64,000 bases of DNA from Oryzomicrobium terrae (GCF_008274805.1 NZ_CP022579.1:1364001-1428000), one strand, 5' to 3'. Counted from the stretch's first letter, positions 24,315-34,479 are shown. Numbers and translations are program-made. The notes: a model not told the origin generated them from the sequence alone.

Positions 24315-24345
24315 CGCTGCGGTGCCTTTTTGCGGCACTGCAGCG
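24315..24345. repeat. Inverted repeat between rluB and the rimP promoter
   Basis: CGCTGCGGTGCC pairs with GGCACTGCAGCG (11 of 12 bases) around TTTTTGC, ending two bases before the rimP -35. It could be the 3' stem of the rluB mRNA or an operator; no downstream T-run supports intrinsic termination. Confidence 0.5.
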
Positions 24346-24346
24346 A

Positions 24347-24375
24347 TTGATGGGGGGCTGGTTTCCGGATATAAT
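24347..24375 (+). promoter_or_regulatory. Sigma70 promoter of the rimP-nusA-infB operon
   Basis: TTGATG (24347-24352), 17-base spacer and a perfect TATAAT (24370-24375). Transcription should start near 24382, leaving a leader of about 115 bases before rimP. Confidence 0.85.
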
Positions 24376-24393
24376 TCAAAGGCTTTGTATGTA

Positions 24394-24443
24394 GGCTGCT
24401 ATCGTGCTTTGCCGTCGTGACGGCGAAAGCGGCATGAGTAGCC
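24394..24443 (+). ncRNA. Structured leader RNA of rimP operon
   Basis: One continuous hairpin can be drawn: GGCTGCT (24394-24400) with AGTAGCC (24437-24443), then CGTGC (24403-24407) with GCATG (24432-24436), then GCCGT (24411-24415) with ACGGC (24420-24424) closed by a CGTG tetraloop. It lies about 12 bases from the predicted transcript start and just before a leader terminator, the layout of a rimP-leader regulatory element. In E. coli a tRNA gene (metY) occupies this place. Regulatory action is inferred. Confidence 0.6.
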
Positions 24444-24464
24444 GGTTAAATCATCTTTTTTTGG

Positions 24465-24489
24465 ATGGGCGTTTCGCCCATTTTTTATT
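24465..24489 (+). terminator. Leader terminator/attenuator in front of rimP
   Basis: ATGGGCG (24465-24471) pairs with CGCCCAT (24475-24481) over a TTT loop and is followed by a T-rich run. It sits between the promoter and the rimP start codon, so it must be read through for expression and probably acts as an attenuator. Confidence 0.75.
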
Positions 24490-24497
24490 TGTAGCGC

Positions 24498-24938
24498 ATG
24501 GATCTGCGAGAACTGCTGGATACAACGGTTACGGGCCTCGGTTACGAGCTCGTACTACTCGAGTTGTCGCCCAAAGGGCGGCTGCTGCGGGTGTTCATTG
24601 ACAAACCTGAGAAGGAAGGTGGGGTCAATGTGGACGACTGCGTCACCGTCAGCAATCAGCTGACACGGGTGCTGATGGTTGAAAACATCGACTACGACCG
24701 CTTGGAAGTTTCCTCTCCGGGGCTGGACCGTCCCTTGGTCAAAGAGGCCGATTACGCGCGCTTCGCTGGTCAGGAAGTGCAGATCCGCTTGCGTGTGGCG
24801 AAGGAAAATCGCCGAAATTTCAATGGCATCCTGCTCGGCCTGCAGGGTGGCAAGGTAAGCCTGCGAACGGAAACCGGCGATGTGGAACTGGATTACGACC
24901 ACATTGAAAAAGCCCGGCTGGTTCCCAAGTTCGACTGA
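24498..24938 (+). CDS. rimP: Ribosome maturation factor RimP
   Basis: RimP is needed for 30S subunit maturation. The 146-residue product has the expected two-domain form: N-terminal alpha/beta domain with [21 protein letters not shown] and [10 protein letters not shown] (about residues 73-82), then a C-terminal SH3-like barrel. First gene of the operon rimP-nusA-infB-rbfA-truB; 23 bases to nusA. Confidence 0.96.
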   Translation: MDLRELLDTTVTGLGYELVLLELSPKGRLLRVFIDKPEKEGGVNVDDCVTVSNQLTRVLMVENIDYDRLEVSSPGLDRPLVKEADYARFAGQEVQIRLRVAKENRRNFNGILLGLQGGKVSLRTETGDVELDYDHIEKARLVPKFD

Positions 24939-24961
24939 CCGGCGATAGAGGAGGTGCAAGA

Positions 24962-26434
24962 ATGAGCCGCGAGATGTTGCTGCTGGTAGATGCGCTGGCG
25001 CGCGAAAAGAACGTCACCAAGGAAATCGTTTTCGGTGCCCTGGAATTGGCGCTGGCTTCGGCTACGAAGAAGAAGATCGCCGAAGAATCGGATGTGCGGG
25101 TGACGATCGATCGCACGACCGGTAATTTCGATTCCTTCCGTCGCTGGGAAGTTGTGGAAGACGAGGCGCTGGAAGACGAGGCGCTGCAGATTTCCCTGGA
25201 AAAAGCCAGAGAGATTGATCCGGACATCGAACTGGGTGGTTTCATTGAAGAGCCCCTCGAACCGGTGGACTTTGGCCGGATTGGTGCCCAGGCTGCCAAG
25301 CAGGTGATTCTGCAAAAGATCCGTGATGCCGAACGGGAACAGGTGCTGACCGACTTCCTGGCGCGCAAGGAACACCTGGTGACGGGCACCATCAAGCGCA
25401 TCGAGCGCGGTAACGCCATCATCGAATCCGGCAAGATCGAGGCCCTGCTGCCCCGCGATCAGATGATTCCCAAGGAAAACCTGCGGGTTGGCGACCGGGT
25501 CAAGGCCTATTTGCTGCGCATCGACCGCAATGCCCGCGGTCCCCAGATCATCCTGTCGCGTACCGCTCCTGAGTTCATCATCAAGCTGTTCGAGCTGGAA
25601 GTCCCTGAGATCGATGACGGTCTCATGGAAATCAAGGCGGCTGCCCGGGACCCCGGTGTGCGCGCCAAGATCGCGGTCAAATCCAACGACCAGCGCGTCG
25701 ATCCGATTGGTACCTGCATCGGCATGCGCGGTGCGCGCGTCAATGCGGTGACCAACGAACTGGGCGGTGAGCGCGTGGACATCATCAACTGGTCGGCTGA
25801 TCCGGCCCAGTTTGTGGTGGGCGCCCTGGCGCCGGCCGAGGTTCTGTCCATCGTGGTGGACGAAGATCGGCACACCATGGATGTGGTGGTGAACGAAGAA
25901 AACCTGGCGATCGCTATCGGCCGTGGCGGCCAGAACGTCCGCCTGGCTTCGGAGCTCGCGGGCTGGAACATCAACCTCATGACTGAGGAAGAATCCGAGA
26001 AGAAAGCCGAGGCTGAACAGGCCGCCACCCGGCTGCTCTTCATGGAAAAGCTGGATGTGGACGAGGACGTGGCCAACGTGCTGATCGAGGAAGGCTTCTC
26101 CTCCCTCGAAGAAGTGGCTTATGTGCCCTTGGCCGAAATGCTCGAAATCGAAGCCTTCGACGAAGCTTCGGTGCACGAGCTGCGGGAGCGTGCCCGCAAC
26201 ATCCTGCTCACCGAGGCCATCGTCACCGAAGAGCAGCTGGAGCAGGTCTCCGACGATCTGCTGTCCCTCGATGGCATGGACAAGCAACTGGCGGCCAAAC
26301 TCGCCCAGAACGGTGTGAAGGCGCGCGATGACCTGGCTGACCTGGCCATCGACGAACTCACCGATATGACCGGCATCGATCCGGAACGGGCCAAGGCTCT
26401 CATCACTACGGCCCGGGCCCACTGGTTCGAGTAA
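24962..26434 (+). CDS. nusA: Transcription termination/antitermination factor NusA
   Basis: NusA binds RNA polymerase and nascent RNA and controls pausing, termination and antitermination. The 490-residue product has the N-terminal polymerase-binding domain (to about 130), an S1 domain ([20 protein letters not shown] at about 140), two KH domains ([20 protein letters not shown] and [20 protein letters not shown]), and two C-terminal acidic repeats ([20 protein letters not shown] and [20 protein letters not shown]). Two acidic repeats is the E. coli-type arrangement. A good AGGAGG site precedes the ATG. Likely feeds back on its own operon through the leader and internal terminators. Confidence 0.97.
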   Translation: MSREMLLLVDALAREKNVTKEIVFGALELALASATKKKIAEESDVRVTIDRTTGNFDSFRRWEVVEDEALEDEALQISLEKAREIDPDIELGGFIEEPLEPVDFGRIGAQAAKQVILQKIRDAEREQVLTDFLARKEHLVTGTIKRIERGNAIIESGKIEALLPRDQMIPKENLRVGDRVKAYLLRIDRNARGPQIILSRTAPEFIIKLFELEVPEIDDGLMEIKAAARDPGVRAKIAVKSNDQRVDPIGTCIGMRGARVNAVTNELGGERVDIINWSADPAQFVVGALAPAEVLSIVVDEDRHTMDVVVNEENLAIAIGRGGQNVRLASELAGWNINLMTEEESEKKAEAEQAATRLLFMEKLDVDEDVANVLIEEGFSSLEEVAYVPLAEMLEIEAFDEASVHELRERARNILLTEAIVTEEQLEQVSDDLLSLDGMDKQLAAKLAQNGVKARDDLADLAIDELTDMTGIDPERAKALITTARAHWFE

Positions 26435-26453
26435 GCACGGAGGACAGTAAAGA

Positions 26454-29291
26454 ATGGCGCAAACGAGCGTAGACCAGTTTGCCAGCGAGCTGAAAATGCC
26501 CGCAGCGGTGCTGCTCGAACAGTTGAAGAAGGCCGGTGTTGAGAAGCATGCGGCAGGTGACTTGCTCTCCGAGCAGGACAAGAACCGGCTGCTTGATTAT
26601 CTGCGGCGGTCCCATGGGGACGCCGACAAGACCAAGATCACCCTGACCCGTAAGCAGACCTCCGAAATCAAGGCTCAGGACTCCCACGGCAAGACGCGGA
26701 CGGTCCAGGTCGAAGTACGCAAGAAGCGCGTACTGGTAAAGCGCGATGCCAACGATACGGCGGTTGAATTGCCCTCTGGTGAAGCAGAGGCTGCGCTGGT
26801 CGAGGTGGCCGAGACTCCCGTGCCTCAAGAGGTGGTTGCCCCTCAGGCCCACGAAGCGGTGGTGGAAGAGGTCGTTGCTGCTCCCGAGCCTGTTGCGGCT
26901 CCGGTAGCAGAACCGGAACCGGAACCCGTTGTTGAGCCGGAACCGGTAGTGGCCGTTGAGCCGGAACCCGAGCCGAAGCCGGCTCCGGAACCCAAGGCTG
27001 AGCCGGTCGCTGCGCAGAAAGATGCCGAGCCGGCTGCTTCTGCTCCCGCTCCCGCGGCTAAGGCAACCGTGACGGTACGCAAGAAGCCGATCCTCGACGA
27101 GGCGGAAGTCCGCCTGCGTGAGGAAGAGGCGCGCCGTGCCGCGACCCTGGCCGAAATTCAGGCCCGCGAATTCCGTGAAAAGCAGGAGCGGGAAGCCGAG
27201 TTGGCCCGCATGCGCAAGCAGGCGGAAGAAAAGGCGGCCGCCCTGAAGGTTGCCGAGGCCGCCAAGCAGGCTGCTGCCGCCCAGACCAAGGCGGCTCCGG
27301 AAGAGGCGCCCAAGGCCCGTGACGACAAGTCCGCTGCCCGTACCCCCGGTCGTCCTGGTGAAAACCGGGATCGCCGTGCCGGCGAGGCGCCGGGCAAGGG
27401 GCGTCCCGGTGTCAAAACCCGCGGTGCCGGGCCGACTTCCGGCTGGAAAGATCCGCGTGGCGGCGGTGGTCGCCGCGGCCGTGGTGATCGCCATTCCAGC
27501 GAAGAATCCCACTCGTTCCAGGCGCCGACCGAGCCGGTGGTGCGTGAGGTGCATGTTCCCGAAACCATCACCGTGGCCGATCTTGCACACAAGATGGCGG
27601 TGAAGGCGACCGAAGTGATCAAGGTGCTCATGAAGATGGGCTCCATGGTCACCATCAACCAGGTGCTAGACCAGGAAACGGCGATGATCATCGTCGAAGA
27701 AATGGGTCACAAGGCATTGGCAGCCAAGCTCGACGACCCGGAAGCCTTCCTTGAAGGTACCGAGGCTCCCGAAGCACCGGTGTTGCCGCGTCCCCCGGTT
27801 GTGACGGTGATGGGCCACGTGGACCACGGCAAGACCTCGCTGCTCGACTACATCCGTCGTGCCAAGGTGGCTGCCGGCGAAGCGGGCGGCATTACCCAGC
27901 ATATCGGTGCCTACCATGTGGAAACCGAGCGCGGTGTGATCACCTTCCTCGACACCCCGGGTCACGAGGCCTTTACGGCCATGCGTGCCCGCGGCGCCAA
28001 GGCGACCGACATCGTCATTCTGGTGGTGGCTGCCGATGACGGCGTGATGCCCCAGACAAAGGAAGCGATCCACCACGCCAAGGCCGCCAACGTGCCCATC
28101 GTGGTAGCGATCAACAAGATCGACAAACCCGAAGCCAATCCGGACCGGGTGACCCAGGAGCTGATCGCCGAAGGCGTGGTGCCCGAGAGCTACGGCGGCG
28201 ATTCGCCGTTCATTCCGGTTTCCGCCAAGAAGGGTACCGGCATCGACGAACTGCTCGAACAGGTGCTGCTGCAGGCCGAAGTGCTGGAACTGACAGCCCA
28301 ACACGACACCCACGCCAAGGGCATCATCATCGAAGCCCGCCTCGACAAGGGGAAGGGCCCGGTGGCCACCATGCTGGTTCAATCCGGTACCCTCAAGCGT
28401 GGCGATGTGCTGTTGGCTGGCCAGACCTTTGGTCGCATCCGCGCCATGCTCGACGAGAATGGCAAGCCGATCCAGGAAGCCGGCCCGTCGATCCCGGTGG
28501 AAATCCAGGGCCTCTCCGACGTGCCGTCCGCAGGCGACGAAGCGATGGTCATCGCCGACGAGAAAAAGGCACGGGAAATCGCCCTGTTCCGTCAAGGCAA
28601 GTTCCGCGAGGTCAAGCTGGCCAAGCAGCAGGCTGCCAAGCTGGAATCTATGTTCGAGCAGATGGCCGAGGGCGAGGTCAAGTCCCTGCCCCTGATCATC
28701 AAGGCGGACGTACAGGGTTCTCAGGAAGCACTGGTTCAGTCGCTGAACAAGCTGTCCACCGACGAGGTCAAGGTGCAGGTGATCCACGCCGCTGTGGGTG
28801 CCATCTCCGAAACCGACGTCAACCTGGCTTCCGCCTCCAAGGCAGTGATCATCGGCTTCAATACTCGTGCCGATGCCAATGCCCGCAAGGCTGCCGAGAA
28901 CTTCGGTGTGGATATCCGCTACTACACCATCATCTACGAGGCTGTGGATGAGGTGAAGGCTGCCCTTTCCGGCATGTTGTCGCCGGAAAAGAAGGAGCAG
29001 ATCATCGGCCAGGTGGAAATCCGCCAGGTGTTCGTGGCCTCCAAGATCGGCACCATTGCCGGCTGCTACGTGCTCGAAGGTGTGGTGCGTCGCAACTCCC
29101 GCGTCCGCGTCCTGCGCAACAACGTGGTGGTCCACGACGGCGAACTGGAATCCCTGAAACGCTTCAAGGATGACGTCAAGGAAGTGAAGTCGAACTACGA
29201 GTGCGGTATTCAGTTCAAGAACTTCAACGACATCAAAGAAGGCGATCAGCTCGAAGTCTACGAAATCCTCGAGGTCGCCCGGACGCTGTAA
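26454..29291 (+). CDS. infB: Translation initiation factor IF-2
   Basis: IF-2 is the GTPase that brings fMet-tRNA to the 30S subunit. The 945-residue product begins with an IF2 N-terminal motif ([19 protein letters not shown]), then a long Pro/Glu- and Arg/Gly-rich linker (about 90-350), a second small N domain, and the G domain with GHVDHGKT (about 453-460), DTPGHE (about 500) and NKID (about 553). Domains II to IV follow. The repeated Glu-Pro tract near residues 140-180 is low complexity. Alternative internal starts giving shorter IF-2 isoforms, known in E. coli, cannot be judged here. Confidence 0.97.
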   Translation: MAQTSVDQFASELKMPAAVLLEQLKKAGVEKHAAGDLLSEQDKNRLLDYLRRSHGDADKTKITLTRKQTSEIKAQDSHGKTRTVQVEVRKKRVLVKRDANDTAVELPSGEAEAALVEVAETPVPQEVVAPQAHEAVVEEVVAAPEPVAAPVAEPEPEPVVEPEPVVAVEPEPEPKPAPEPKAEPVAAQKDAEPAASAPAPAAKATVTVRKKPILDEAEVRLREEEARRAATLAEIQAREFREKQEREAELARMRKQAEEKAAALKVAEAAKQAAAAQTKAAPEEAPKARDDKSAARTPGRPGENRDRRAGEAPGKGRPGVKTRGAGPTSGWKDPRGGGGRRGRGDRHSSEESHSFQAPTEPVVREVHVPETITVADLAHKMAVKATEVIKVLMKMGSMVTINQVLDQETAMIIVEEMGHKALAAKLDDPEAFLEGTEAPEAPVLPRPPVVTVMGHVDHGKTSLLDYIRRAKVAAGEAGGITQHIGAYHVETERGVITFLDTPGHEAFTAMRARGAKATDIVILVVAADDGVMPQTKEAIHHAKAANVPIVVAINKIDKPEANPDRVTQELIAEGVVPESYGGDSPFIPVSAKKGTGIDELLEQVLLQAEVLELTAQHDTHAKGIIIEARLDKGKGPVATMLVQSGTLKRGDVLLAGQTFGRIRAMLDENGKPIQEAGPSIPVEIQGLSDVPSAGDEAMVIADEKKAREIALFRQGKFREVKLAKQQAAKLESMFEQMAEGEVKSLPLIIKADVQGSQEALVQSLNKLSTDEVKVQVIHAAVGAISETDVNLASASKAVIIGFNTRADANARKAAENFGVDIRYYTIIYEAVDEVKAALSGMLSPEKKEQIIGQVEIRQVFVASKIGTIAGCYVLEGVVRRNSRVRVLRNNVVVHDGELESLKRFKDDVKEVKSNYECGIQFKNFNDIKEGDQLEVYEILEVARTL

Positions 29292-29307
29292 CCGGAGCAC
29301 GACCGCG

Positions 29308-29351
29308 AGGCGCGGGGAGAAGGGGGTAACCCCTTCGACCCGCGCCTTTTT
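29308..29351 (+). terminator. Internal terminator between infB and rbfA
   Basis: AGGCGCGGG (29308-29316) pairs with CCCGCGCCT (29339-29347); a second inner stem GAAGGGG/CCCCTTC lies inside it, and TTTTT follows. It divides the operon, so rbfA and truB should be expressed below infB unless read through. Confidence 0.85.
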
Positions 29352-29396
29352 CATTGGCACGGCGCCAGGCGCCGCGCCTGTCTGGAAGGAAACGCC

Positions 29397-29795
29397 ATGA
29401 AAAGCTTTAGCCGGGCGGATCGCGTCGTCGAACAAATCCGCCGTGAACTCGCCGAGTTGCTGCATAGCGAGGTCAAGGACCCGCGCATCGGCATGATCAC
29501 CCTGACCGCCGTGGAAATCTCACCGGATTACGCTCACGCCAAGGTGTTCTTCACCACCATGCTGGGGGCCGAGCGGGTACCGGAAATCCTCGTCGGCCTG
29601 AAAAAAGCTTCCGGGTTCCTGCGCCGAGAGATCGGCCGCCGGGTGCGCATTCACACCACGCCGGAACTGCACTTCGTCTACGACGATTCCATCGACCGGG
29701 GCGCCAATCTCTCCAAGCTGATCGACGAGGCCGTGGCCGTTACCCGCGAATCCGAAGCGCGTGACGGTGCGCACAACGACGAAGGACAGGGCTAA
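29397..29795 (+). CDS. rbfA: 30S ribosome-binding factor RbfA
   Basis: RbfA is a cold-shock assembly factor that binds the 30S subunit near the 5' helix of 16S rRNA. The 132-residue product shows RVVEQIRRELAELLHSEVKD (about residues 8-27), GMITLTAVEISPDYAHAKVF and the C-terminal PELHFVYDDSIDRG KH-type motif. A GGAAGGAA site precedes the ATG. The truB start codon follows directly after the stop. Confidence 0.96.
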   Translation: MKSFSRADRVVEQIRRELAELLHSEVKDPRIGMITLTAVEISPDYAHAKVFFTTMLGAERVPEILVGLKKASGFLRREIGRRVRIHTTPELHFVYDDSIDRGANLSKLIDEAVAVTRESEARDGAHNDEGQG

Positions 29796-30728
29796 GTGCA
29801 GAAAAAGCGTTGGCAGCGGGTCGACGGGGTGTTGTTGCTCGATAAGCCCCAGGGGCTTTCTTCGAATACGGCACTCCAGCAAGCACGCCGCCTGGTGTCG
29901 GCGGCAAAGGCGGGTCATACCGGTACGCTGGATCCTATGGCCACTGGCTTGCTGCCCCTCTGCTTTGGCGAAGCGACCAAGTTCTCCGCCGACCTGCTTG
30001 ACGCAGACAAGACCTACGAAGCCGAGGTCTGTTTCGGCGCCACTACCGATACCGGCGATGCGGAAGGCGAGGTGCGCGAGCAACGCCCGGTGACCGTCGG
30101 CGAAGCTGATCTTGTTGCGCTATTGCCGCGCTTTACCGGGTCCATCACCCAGGTTCCTCCCATGTATTCGGCCCTCAAGCGCGATGGCAAGCCTCTCTAC
30201 GAGCTGGCCCGCCAGGGGGTGGAGGTCGAGCGCCAGCCGCGGGCCGTGACCATACATGCACTGGAATTGCTCGGGGTCGATGTCGATAGTCGTGGCATGC
30301 TCACGCGGGCCCGCCTAGCGGTCACCTGCAGCAAGGGCACCTACATCCGCGTCTTGGCCGAGGACATCGGTGCGGCCTTGGGCTGTGGTGCGCATCTGAC
30401 TGCCCTGCGCCGTACCCGTGTTGGCAGCTTGAGCTTGGCTGATGCCTTGACCCTGTCAGAGCTGGAATCCGTGGTGGAAACCGAGCGTGTCGGACGCCTG
30501 GCGCCGGTCGACGCGCTGCTGTCCACGTTGCCGCGCATCGATCTGACCGCGGAACAGCAGGGGCCAATCAGTCACGGCAATCCGGTGCGGCGCGCAGCCA
30601 TTGGGGATATCGGCAAGGTACGGATTTACGCGGACAACGTGCTCTTGGGGGTAGGTGAACAAGGGGCCGATGGCTGGTTGCGCCCCAAGCGCTTGGTGCA
30701 AGCCCAAGAATGTGGTGGCACTTCTTGA
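29796..30728 (+). CDS. truB: tRNA pseudouridine-55 synthase TruB
   Basis: TruB makes pseudouridine 55 in the T loop of tRNAs. The 310-residue product has KPQGLSSNTALQQARRL near the N terminus, the catalytic aspartate in GHTGTLDPMATGLLPL (about residue 46), YSALKRDGKPLYELARQGVE, and a C-terminal PUA-like domain. The start is GTG at 29796, directly abutting the rbfA stop codon, which implies coupled translation. Confidence 0.95.
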   Translation: MQKKRWQRVDGVLLLDKPQGLSSNTALQQARRLVSAAKAGHTGTLDPMATGLLPLCFGEATKFSADLLDADKTYEAEVCFGATTDTGDAEGEVREQRPVTVGEADLVALLPRFTGSITQVPPMYSALKRDGKPLYELARQGVEVERQPRAVTIHALELLGVDVDSRGMLTRARLAVTCSKGTYIRVLAEDIGAALGCGAHLTALRRTRVGSLSLADALTLSELESVVETERVGRLAPVDALLSTLPRIDLTAEQQGPISHGNPVRRAAIGDIGKVRIYADNVLLGVGEQGADGWLRPKRLVQAQECGGTS

Positions 30729-30744
30729 TGCTGCCGACTTGCGA

Positions 30745-30773
30745 TTGTAATCAGGGCCGAGGGCCCGTATAAT
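30745..30773 (+). promoter_or_regulatory. Promoter of rpsO
   Basis: TTGTAA (30745-30750), 17-base spacer and TATAAT (30768-30773). The leader of about 105 bases before rpsO can form CTTCA/TGAAG and GCCGG/CCGG stems; S15 autoregulates through its leader in E. coli, so a similar role is possible. Confidence 0.8.
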
Positions 30774-30886
30774 ATCGCGCTCTTCATGTCGCCTTGCGGG
30801 GTGAAGGTCGTTCGGGGTGCCGGCTCTCTCAAACCGGGGTGGCGCCATAGTCCGAGTCTGAGGTTTGACGATAGAAAGGTAACAAC

Positions 30887-31156
30887 ATGGCTGTCTCCAC
30901 CGAACAAAAGGCCAAGATCGTTGGCGATTTCCAGCGCGTCGCTGGCGATACCGGTTCCTCCGAAGTGCAGATCGCGCTGCTGACCGCGCGTATCAACGAC
31001 CTGACCGGTCACTTCAAGATCAACGCCAAGGATCACCACTCCCGTCGCGGCCTGCTGCGCATGGTTTCCCGTCGCCGCAAGCTGCTGGACTACCTGAAGC
31101 GCACCGATGTGGAGAAGTATCGCTCCGTGATCGAACGCCTGGGCCTGCGCAAGTAA
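30887..31156 (+). CDS. rpsO: 30S ribosomal protein S15
   Basis: 89 residues, full length, beginning [20 protein letters not shown] with the family core [19 protein letters not shown] and [21 protein letters not shown]15 binds 16S rRNA helices 20-22 early in 30S assembly. It has its own promoter and a strong terminator before pnp, as in the classic rpsO-pnp arrangement. Confidence 0.98.
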   Translation: MAVSTEQKAKIVGDFQRVAGDTGSSEVQIALLTARINDLTGHFKINAKDHHSRRGLLRMVSRRRKLLDYLKRTDVEKYRSVIERLGLRK

Positions 31157-31185
31157 TCTGTTTCTTCAGGATTTGCGCACCAGTG

Positions 31186-31224
31186 AAAAAAGCGGGCGGC
31201 CCTCTGGGCCGTGCCGCTTTTTTT
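31186..31224 (+). terminator. Terminator between rpsO and pnp
   Basis: AAAAAAGCGG pairs with CCGCTTTTTTT with an inner GGCCCTCTGGGCC stem. Standard intrinsic terminator, 30 bases after the rpsO stop codon. Confidence 0.88.
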
Positions 31225-31351
31225 ATTTTTATCCCGTTGTTTTTAGGTGCTTCAGCCGACGGTTGGCGAAGTGACTTCAGGGTAAAATCCGGCCTGCACC
31301 AAGACGATATAACTGCTGAAAAAAACTGTAAAAGCGAGAAAGGAAAGTTTC

Positions 31352-33454
31352 GTGTTCAACATTGCTAAGCAAACTTTTGCCTACGGCACCCATCAGGTGA
31401 CCATCGAGACCGGCGAAATCGCCCGTCAAGCCTCCGGTGCCGTCATGGTGTCTATGGACGACACCGTCGTCCTCGTCTCTGTTGTCGCTGCCAAGGATGC
31501 TAAACCCGGCCAGGATTTCTTCCCCCTGACCGTCGATTACCAAGAAAAGTCCTACGCTGCCGGCAAGATCCCCGGCGGCTTCTTCAAGCGTGAAGGCCGT
31601 CCCTCCGAAAAGGAAATCCTCACCTCGCGCTTGATCGACCGCCCGATCCGCCCGCTGTTCCCCGAAGGCTTCTACAACGAAGTCCAGGTCGTGGCCACGG
31701 TCATGTCTCTGAATCCGGAAGTGGATGCGGACATCCCCGCGATGATCGGTGCCTCCGCCGCCCTGTCCATCGCCGGTATTCCCTTCCAGGGGCCGATCGG
31801 TGCTGCCCGCGTCGGTTACATCGACGGTCAGTACGTGCTCTGCGCCAATGCTTCGGAGATGAAAAACTCCAAGCTGGACCTGGTGGTTGCCGGTACCGAG
31901 ACCGCTGTGCTGATGGTGGAATCCGAAGCTCAGGAACTGTCCGAAGAAGTCATGCTTGGCGCCGTGGTGTTCGGCCATGAGCAAATGCAGGCCGCCATCA
32001 ATGCCATCAACGCCCTGGTTGAAGAAGCCGGTAAGCCCGAGTGGAACTGGCAGGCGCCGGCCCGCGACGAAGTCCTCGTTGCCAAGCTGGAAGGCGTGAT
32101 CAAGGCCAAGCTGGAAGAAGCCTATAGCATCACCAGCAAGCAGACCCGCAGCCAACGTGTCAAGGAGCTGAAGGCCGAGGCCATCGCTGCTCTGTGTGAA
32201 GGCGAGGGCGCTGCCGACGAAGGTGTCGTGGCCGACCTGTTCTTCGCGCTGGAAGCGTCCATCGTGCGTGGCCGCATCCTGGCTGGTCAGCCCCGTATCG
32301 ACGGCCGCGATACCCGTACCGTGCGTCCGATCTCCGTGCGTAACAGCGTGCTGCCCCGTACCCACGGTTCCGCCCTGTTCACCCGTGGCGAAACCCAGGC
32401 CCTGGTGGTGGCGACCCTCGGCACTGGCCGCGACGAGCAGATCATCGACGCCCTGGCCGGTGAGTACCGCGACCGCTTCATGATGCACTACAACATGCCC
32501 CCGTACGCCACCGGCGAAACCGGTCGCGTCGGCAGCCCGAAGCGCCGTGAAATCGGCCACGGCCGCCTGGCCAAGCGCGCCCTGCTGGCCGTGCTGCCGC
32601 CGGCGGACGAGTTCGGCTATTCCCTGCGTGTGGTGTCCGAGATCACCGAATCCAACGGCTCTTCTTCCATGGCCTCCGTGTGTGGCGGCTGCCTGGCGCT
32701 GATGGACGCTGGTGTGCCCCTCAAGGCCCATGTGGCCGGCATCGCCATGGGTCTGATCAAGGAAGGCAACCGCTTCGCTGTGCTGTCCGACATCCTGGGT
32801 GACGAAGATCACCTCGGCGACATGGACTTCAAGGTGGCCGGTACCGACAACGGCGTGACCGCCCTGCAGATGGACATCAAGATCACCGGCATCACCAAGG
32901 AGATCATGCAGGTCGCTCTGGCCCAGGCCAAAGAAGGCCGGATGCACATCCTCGGCATCATGAAGGGGGCTGTCGAAGGTCACCGTACCGAGATGTCCGA
33001 GTTTGCTCCGCGCCTCTACACCATGAAGATCAATCCGGAGAAGATCCGCGACGTGATCGGCAAGGGCGGCGCCGTGATCCGCGCCATCACTGAAGAAACC
33101 GGTACCACCATCGACATCCAGGATGACGGCACCATCACTATCGCCTCCGTCAATGGTGAGGCGGCCCAGGCTGCCAAGAAGCGCATTGAGGACATCACCG
33201 CCGAGGTGGAAGTCGGTGCCATCTACGAAGGCACCGTGCTGAAGATTCTCGACTTCGGTGCCATCGTCAGCGTGTTGCCGGGCAAGGATGGTCTGCTGCA
33301 CATCTCCCAGATCGCCAACGAACGCGTCAATGCCGTGACCGACTACCTCAAGGAAGGTCAGCAAGTGCGCGTCAAGGTACTGGAAACCGACGAGAAGGGC
33401 CGTATCCGTCTGTCCATGAAGGCTGTGGCTGCGGAAGAGGGTGCTGCCCAGTAG
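31352..33454 (+). CDS. pnp: Polyribonucleotide nucleotidyltransferase (PNPase)
   Basis: 3'-5' phosphorolytic exoribonuclease of the degradosome. The 700-residue product has two RNase PH domains (first from residue 1, with [20 protein letters not shown]; second with [20 protein letters not shown] at about 332-351 and [14 protein letters not shown]), then KH ([20 protein letters not shown], about 562-581) and S1 ([20 protein letters not shown], about 623-642). The start is GTG at 31352 with AGGAAAG upstream. Monocistronic to the terminator at 33484, apart from possible read-through from rpsO. Confidence 0.97.
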   Translation: MFNIAKQTFAYGTHQVTIETGEIARQASGAVMVSMDDTVVLVSVVAAKDAKPGQDFFPLTVDYQEKSYAAGKIPGGFFKREGRPSEKEILTSRLIDRPIRPLFPEGFYNEVQVVATVMSLNPEVDADIPAMIGASAALSIAGIPFQGPIGAARVGYIDGQYVLCANASEMKNSKLDLVVAGTETAVLMVESEAQELSEEVMLGAVVFGHEQMQAAINAINALVEEAGKPEWNWQAPARDEVLVAKLEGVIKAKLEEAYSITSKQTRSQRVKELKAEAIAALCEGEGAADEGVVADLFFALEASIVRGRILAGQPRIDGRDTRTVRPISVRNSVLPRTHGSALFTRGETQALVVATLGTGRDEQIIDALAGEYRDRFMMHYNMPPYATGETGRVGSPKRREIGHGRLAKRALLAVLPPADEFGYSLRVVSEITESNGSSSMASVCGGCLALMDAGVPLKAHVAGIAMGLIKEGNRFAVLSDILGDEDHLGDMDFKVAGTDNGVTALQMDIKITGITKEIMQVALAQAKEGRMHILGIMKGAVEGHRTEMSEFAPRLYTMKINPEKIRDVIGKGGAVIRAITEETGTTIDIQDDGTITIASVNGEAAQAAKKRIEDITAEVEVGAIYEGTVLKILDFGAIVSVLPGKDGLLHISQIANERVNAVTDYLKEGQQVRVKVLETDEKGRIRLSMKAVAAEEGAAQ

Positions 33455-33483
33455 CAACCGCAGCAGTAAGGGCGGTTACCTTG

Positions 33484-33511
33484 AAAAAGGCACCTGCGGG
33501 TGCCTTTTTTT
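33484..33511 (+). terminator. Terminator of pnp
   Basis: AAAAAGGCACC with GGTGCCTTTTTT around a TGCG loop, 30 bases after the pnp stop. Confidence 0.92.
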
Positions 33512-33555
33512 ATTGTTGTCCTGGGCGGGTCGTGCCAACGAAATGAAATGCCAAC

Positions 33556-33592
33556 AAAAAACGGGCAGCCCCGGTAGGGCTGCCCGTTTTTT
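33556..33592. terminator. Terminator of dksA (bidirectional)
   Basis: AAAAAACGGGCAGCCC pairs with GGGCTGCCCGTTTTTT. It lies 25 bases downstream of the leftward dksA stop and also backs up the pnp terminator. Confidence 0.92.
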
Positions 33593-33616
33593 GGTTGAGG
33601 CGCGGAAAAAGGGGGC

Positions 33617-34042
33617 TTACTTGGCGACCTGCTTTTCCTTGATCTCTTCCAGGGTCTTGCAATCGATGCACAGCGTGGCAGTAGGGCGGGCTTCCAGGCG
33701 CTTCAGCCCGATTTCCACGCCGCAGTTGTCGCAGTAGCCGTAATCGCCGCTGTTGATGCGGTTCACCGTCTCATCGATCTTCTTGATCAGCTTGCGTTCC
33801 CGATCCCGGTTACGCAGTTCCAGGGCCATATCGGTTTCCTGGCTGGCGCGATCGTTAGGGTCGGCGAAGACCGTGGCTTCATCTTGCATGGTGTGTACCG
33901 TGCGCTCGATGTCTTCCACGAGTTCTTGTTTGAGCGTCTCGAGCATCTTGCGGAAATGCTCAAGCTGCTTGGAGTTCATGTACTCCTCGCCCTTCTTCGG
34001 TACGTAGGGCGGGAATTGTTTATGCAGCAGATCTTGGGCCAT
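33617..34042 (-). CDS. dksA: RNA polymerase-binding transcription factor DksA
   Basis: DksA binds the secondary channel of RNA polymerase and, with ppGpp, controls rRNA and amino-acid promoters. The 141-residue product has the coiled-coil domain with the tip acidic motif FADPNDRASQETD (about residues 69-81; Asp of DPND is the functional tip) and the four-cysteine zinc finger CDNCG...CIDC (about 104-107 and 125-128). It lies divergently next to the tRNA operon, a class of gene it regulates. Confidence 0.96.
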   Translation of the reverse strand: MAQDLLHKQFPPYVPKKGEEYMNSKQLEHFRKMLETLKQELVEDIERTVHTMQDEATVFADPNDRASQETDMALELRNRDRERKLIKKIDETVNRINSGDYGYCDNCGVEIGLKRLEARPTATLCIDCKTLEEIKEKQVAK

Positions 34043-34075
34043 GATCGAAGACCGTCGTTGGTAAAAAAGTACGCT

Positions 34076-34104
34076 TTAATAGCATATTGGAAAGTATGCC
34101 GCAA
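34076..34104 (-). promoter_or_regulatory. dksA promoter
   Basis: On the minus strand TTGCGG and TATTAA are separated by 17 bases, starting transcription about 27 bases upstream of the dksA ATG. Confidence 0.6.
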
Positions 34105-34178
34105 GTTTGTCGTGAGAGGTGAAGTTTTCCAGTGTGCGGCCGTACAGCTAAAAAGTGAACAAAAGTTGTAGAAATCTA

Positions 34179-34207
34179 TTGACCGCAGTAGGGGGGCTCT
34201 CTATAAT
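34179..34207 (+). promoter_or_regulatory. tRNA operon promoter
   Basis: TTGACC (34179-34184), 17-base spacer and perfect TATAAT (34202-34207), followed by a GC-rich start region, 10 bases before tRNA-Pro. The GC-rich discriminator is typical of stringently controlled stable-RNA promoters. Confidence 0.85.
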
Positions 34208-34217
34208 TCGCGGCTCT

Positions 34218-34294
34218 CGGGGTGTAGCGCAGCCTGGTAGCGCATCTGCTTTGGGAGCAGAGGGTCGCGAGTTCGAATCCCGCCGCCCCGACCA
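34218..34294 (+). tRNA. tRNA-Pro (anticodon TGG)
   Basis: 77-nt cloverleaf with encoded CCA. Acceptor CGGGGTG pairs with CGCCCCG, anticodon loop TTTGGGA gives TGG, and the T loop is GTTCGAATC. First of three tRNAs in one transcript. Confidence 0.97.
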
Positions 34295-34316
34295 GGTATT
34301 CCCCGTGCCCTGCAAG

Positions 34317-34393
34317 GCGCCTGTAGCTCAACTGGATAGAGCAACGGCCTTCTAAGCCGTAGGTTGTGAGTTCGAGCCTCGCCGGGCGCGCCA
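34317..34393 (+). tRNA. tRNA-Arg (anticodon TCT)
   Basis: 77-nt cloverleaf with encoded CCA. Acceptor GCGCCTG pairs with CGGGCGC, the anticodon stem ACGGC/GCCGT encloses CTTCTAA (TCT), and the T loop is GTTCGAGCC. Confidence 0.97.
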
Positions 34394-34402
34394 AGTTTCA
34401 AT

Positions 34403-34479
34403 GGCGGCATTAGCTCAGTTGGTAGAGCACTGGATTGTGATTCCAGGTGTCACCGGTTCGATCCCGGTATGTCGCCCCA
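34403..34479 (+). tRNA. tRNA-His (anticodon GTG), probable prophage attachment gene
   Basis: 77 nt including the extra 5' G at 34403 that pairs with C76 of the 3' side (histidine identity), acceptor GCGGCAT with ATGTCGC, anticodon loop TTGTGAT (GTG), and encoded CCA at 34477-34479. The prophage integrase gene lies 98 bases downstream, facing it, so its 3' half is the probable attB/attL core. Confidence 0.96.

Noticed and set aside
27666-29465. 599-codon minus-strand ORF opposite infB
   Set aside because: Shadow of the IF-2 G domain and later domains.
31277-33457. 726-codon minus-strand ORF opposite pnp
   Set aside because: Covers exactly the pnp gene; His/Gly-rich shadow protein without known domain.
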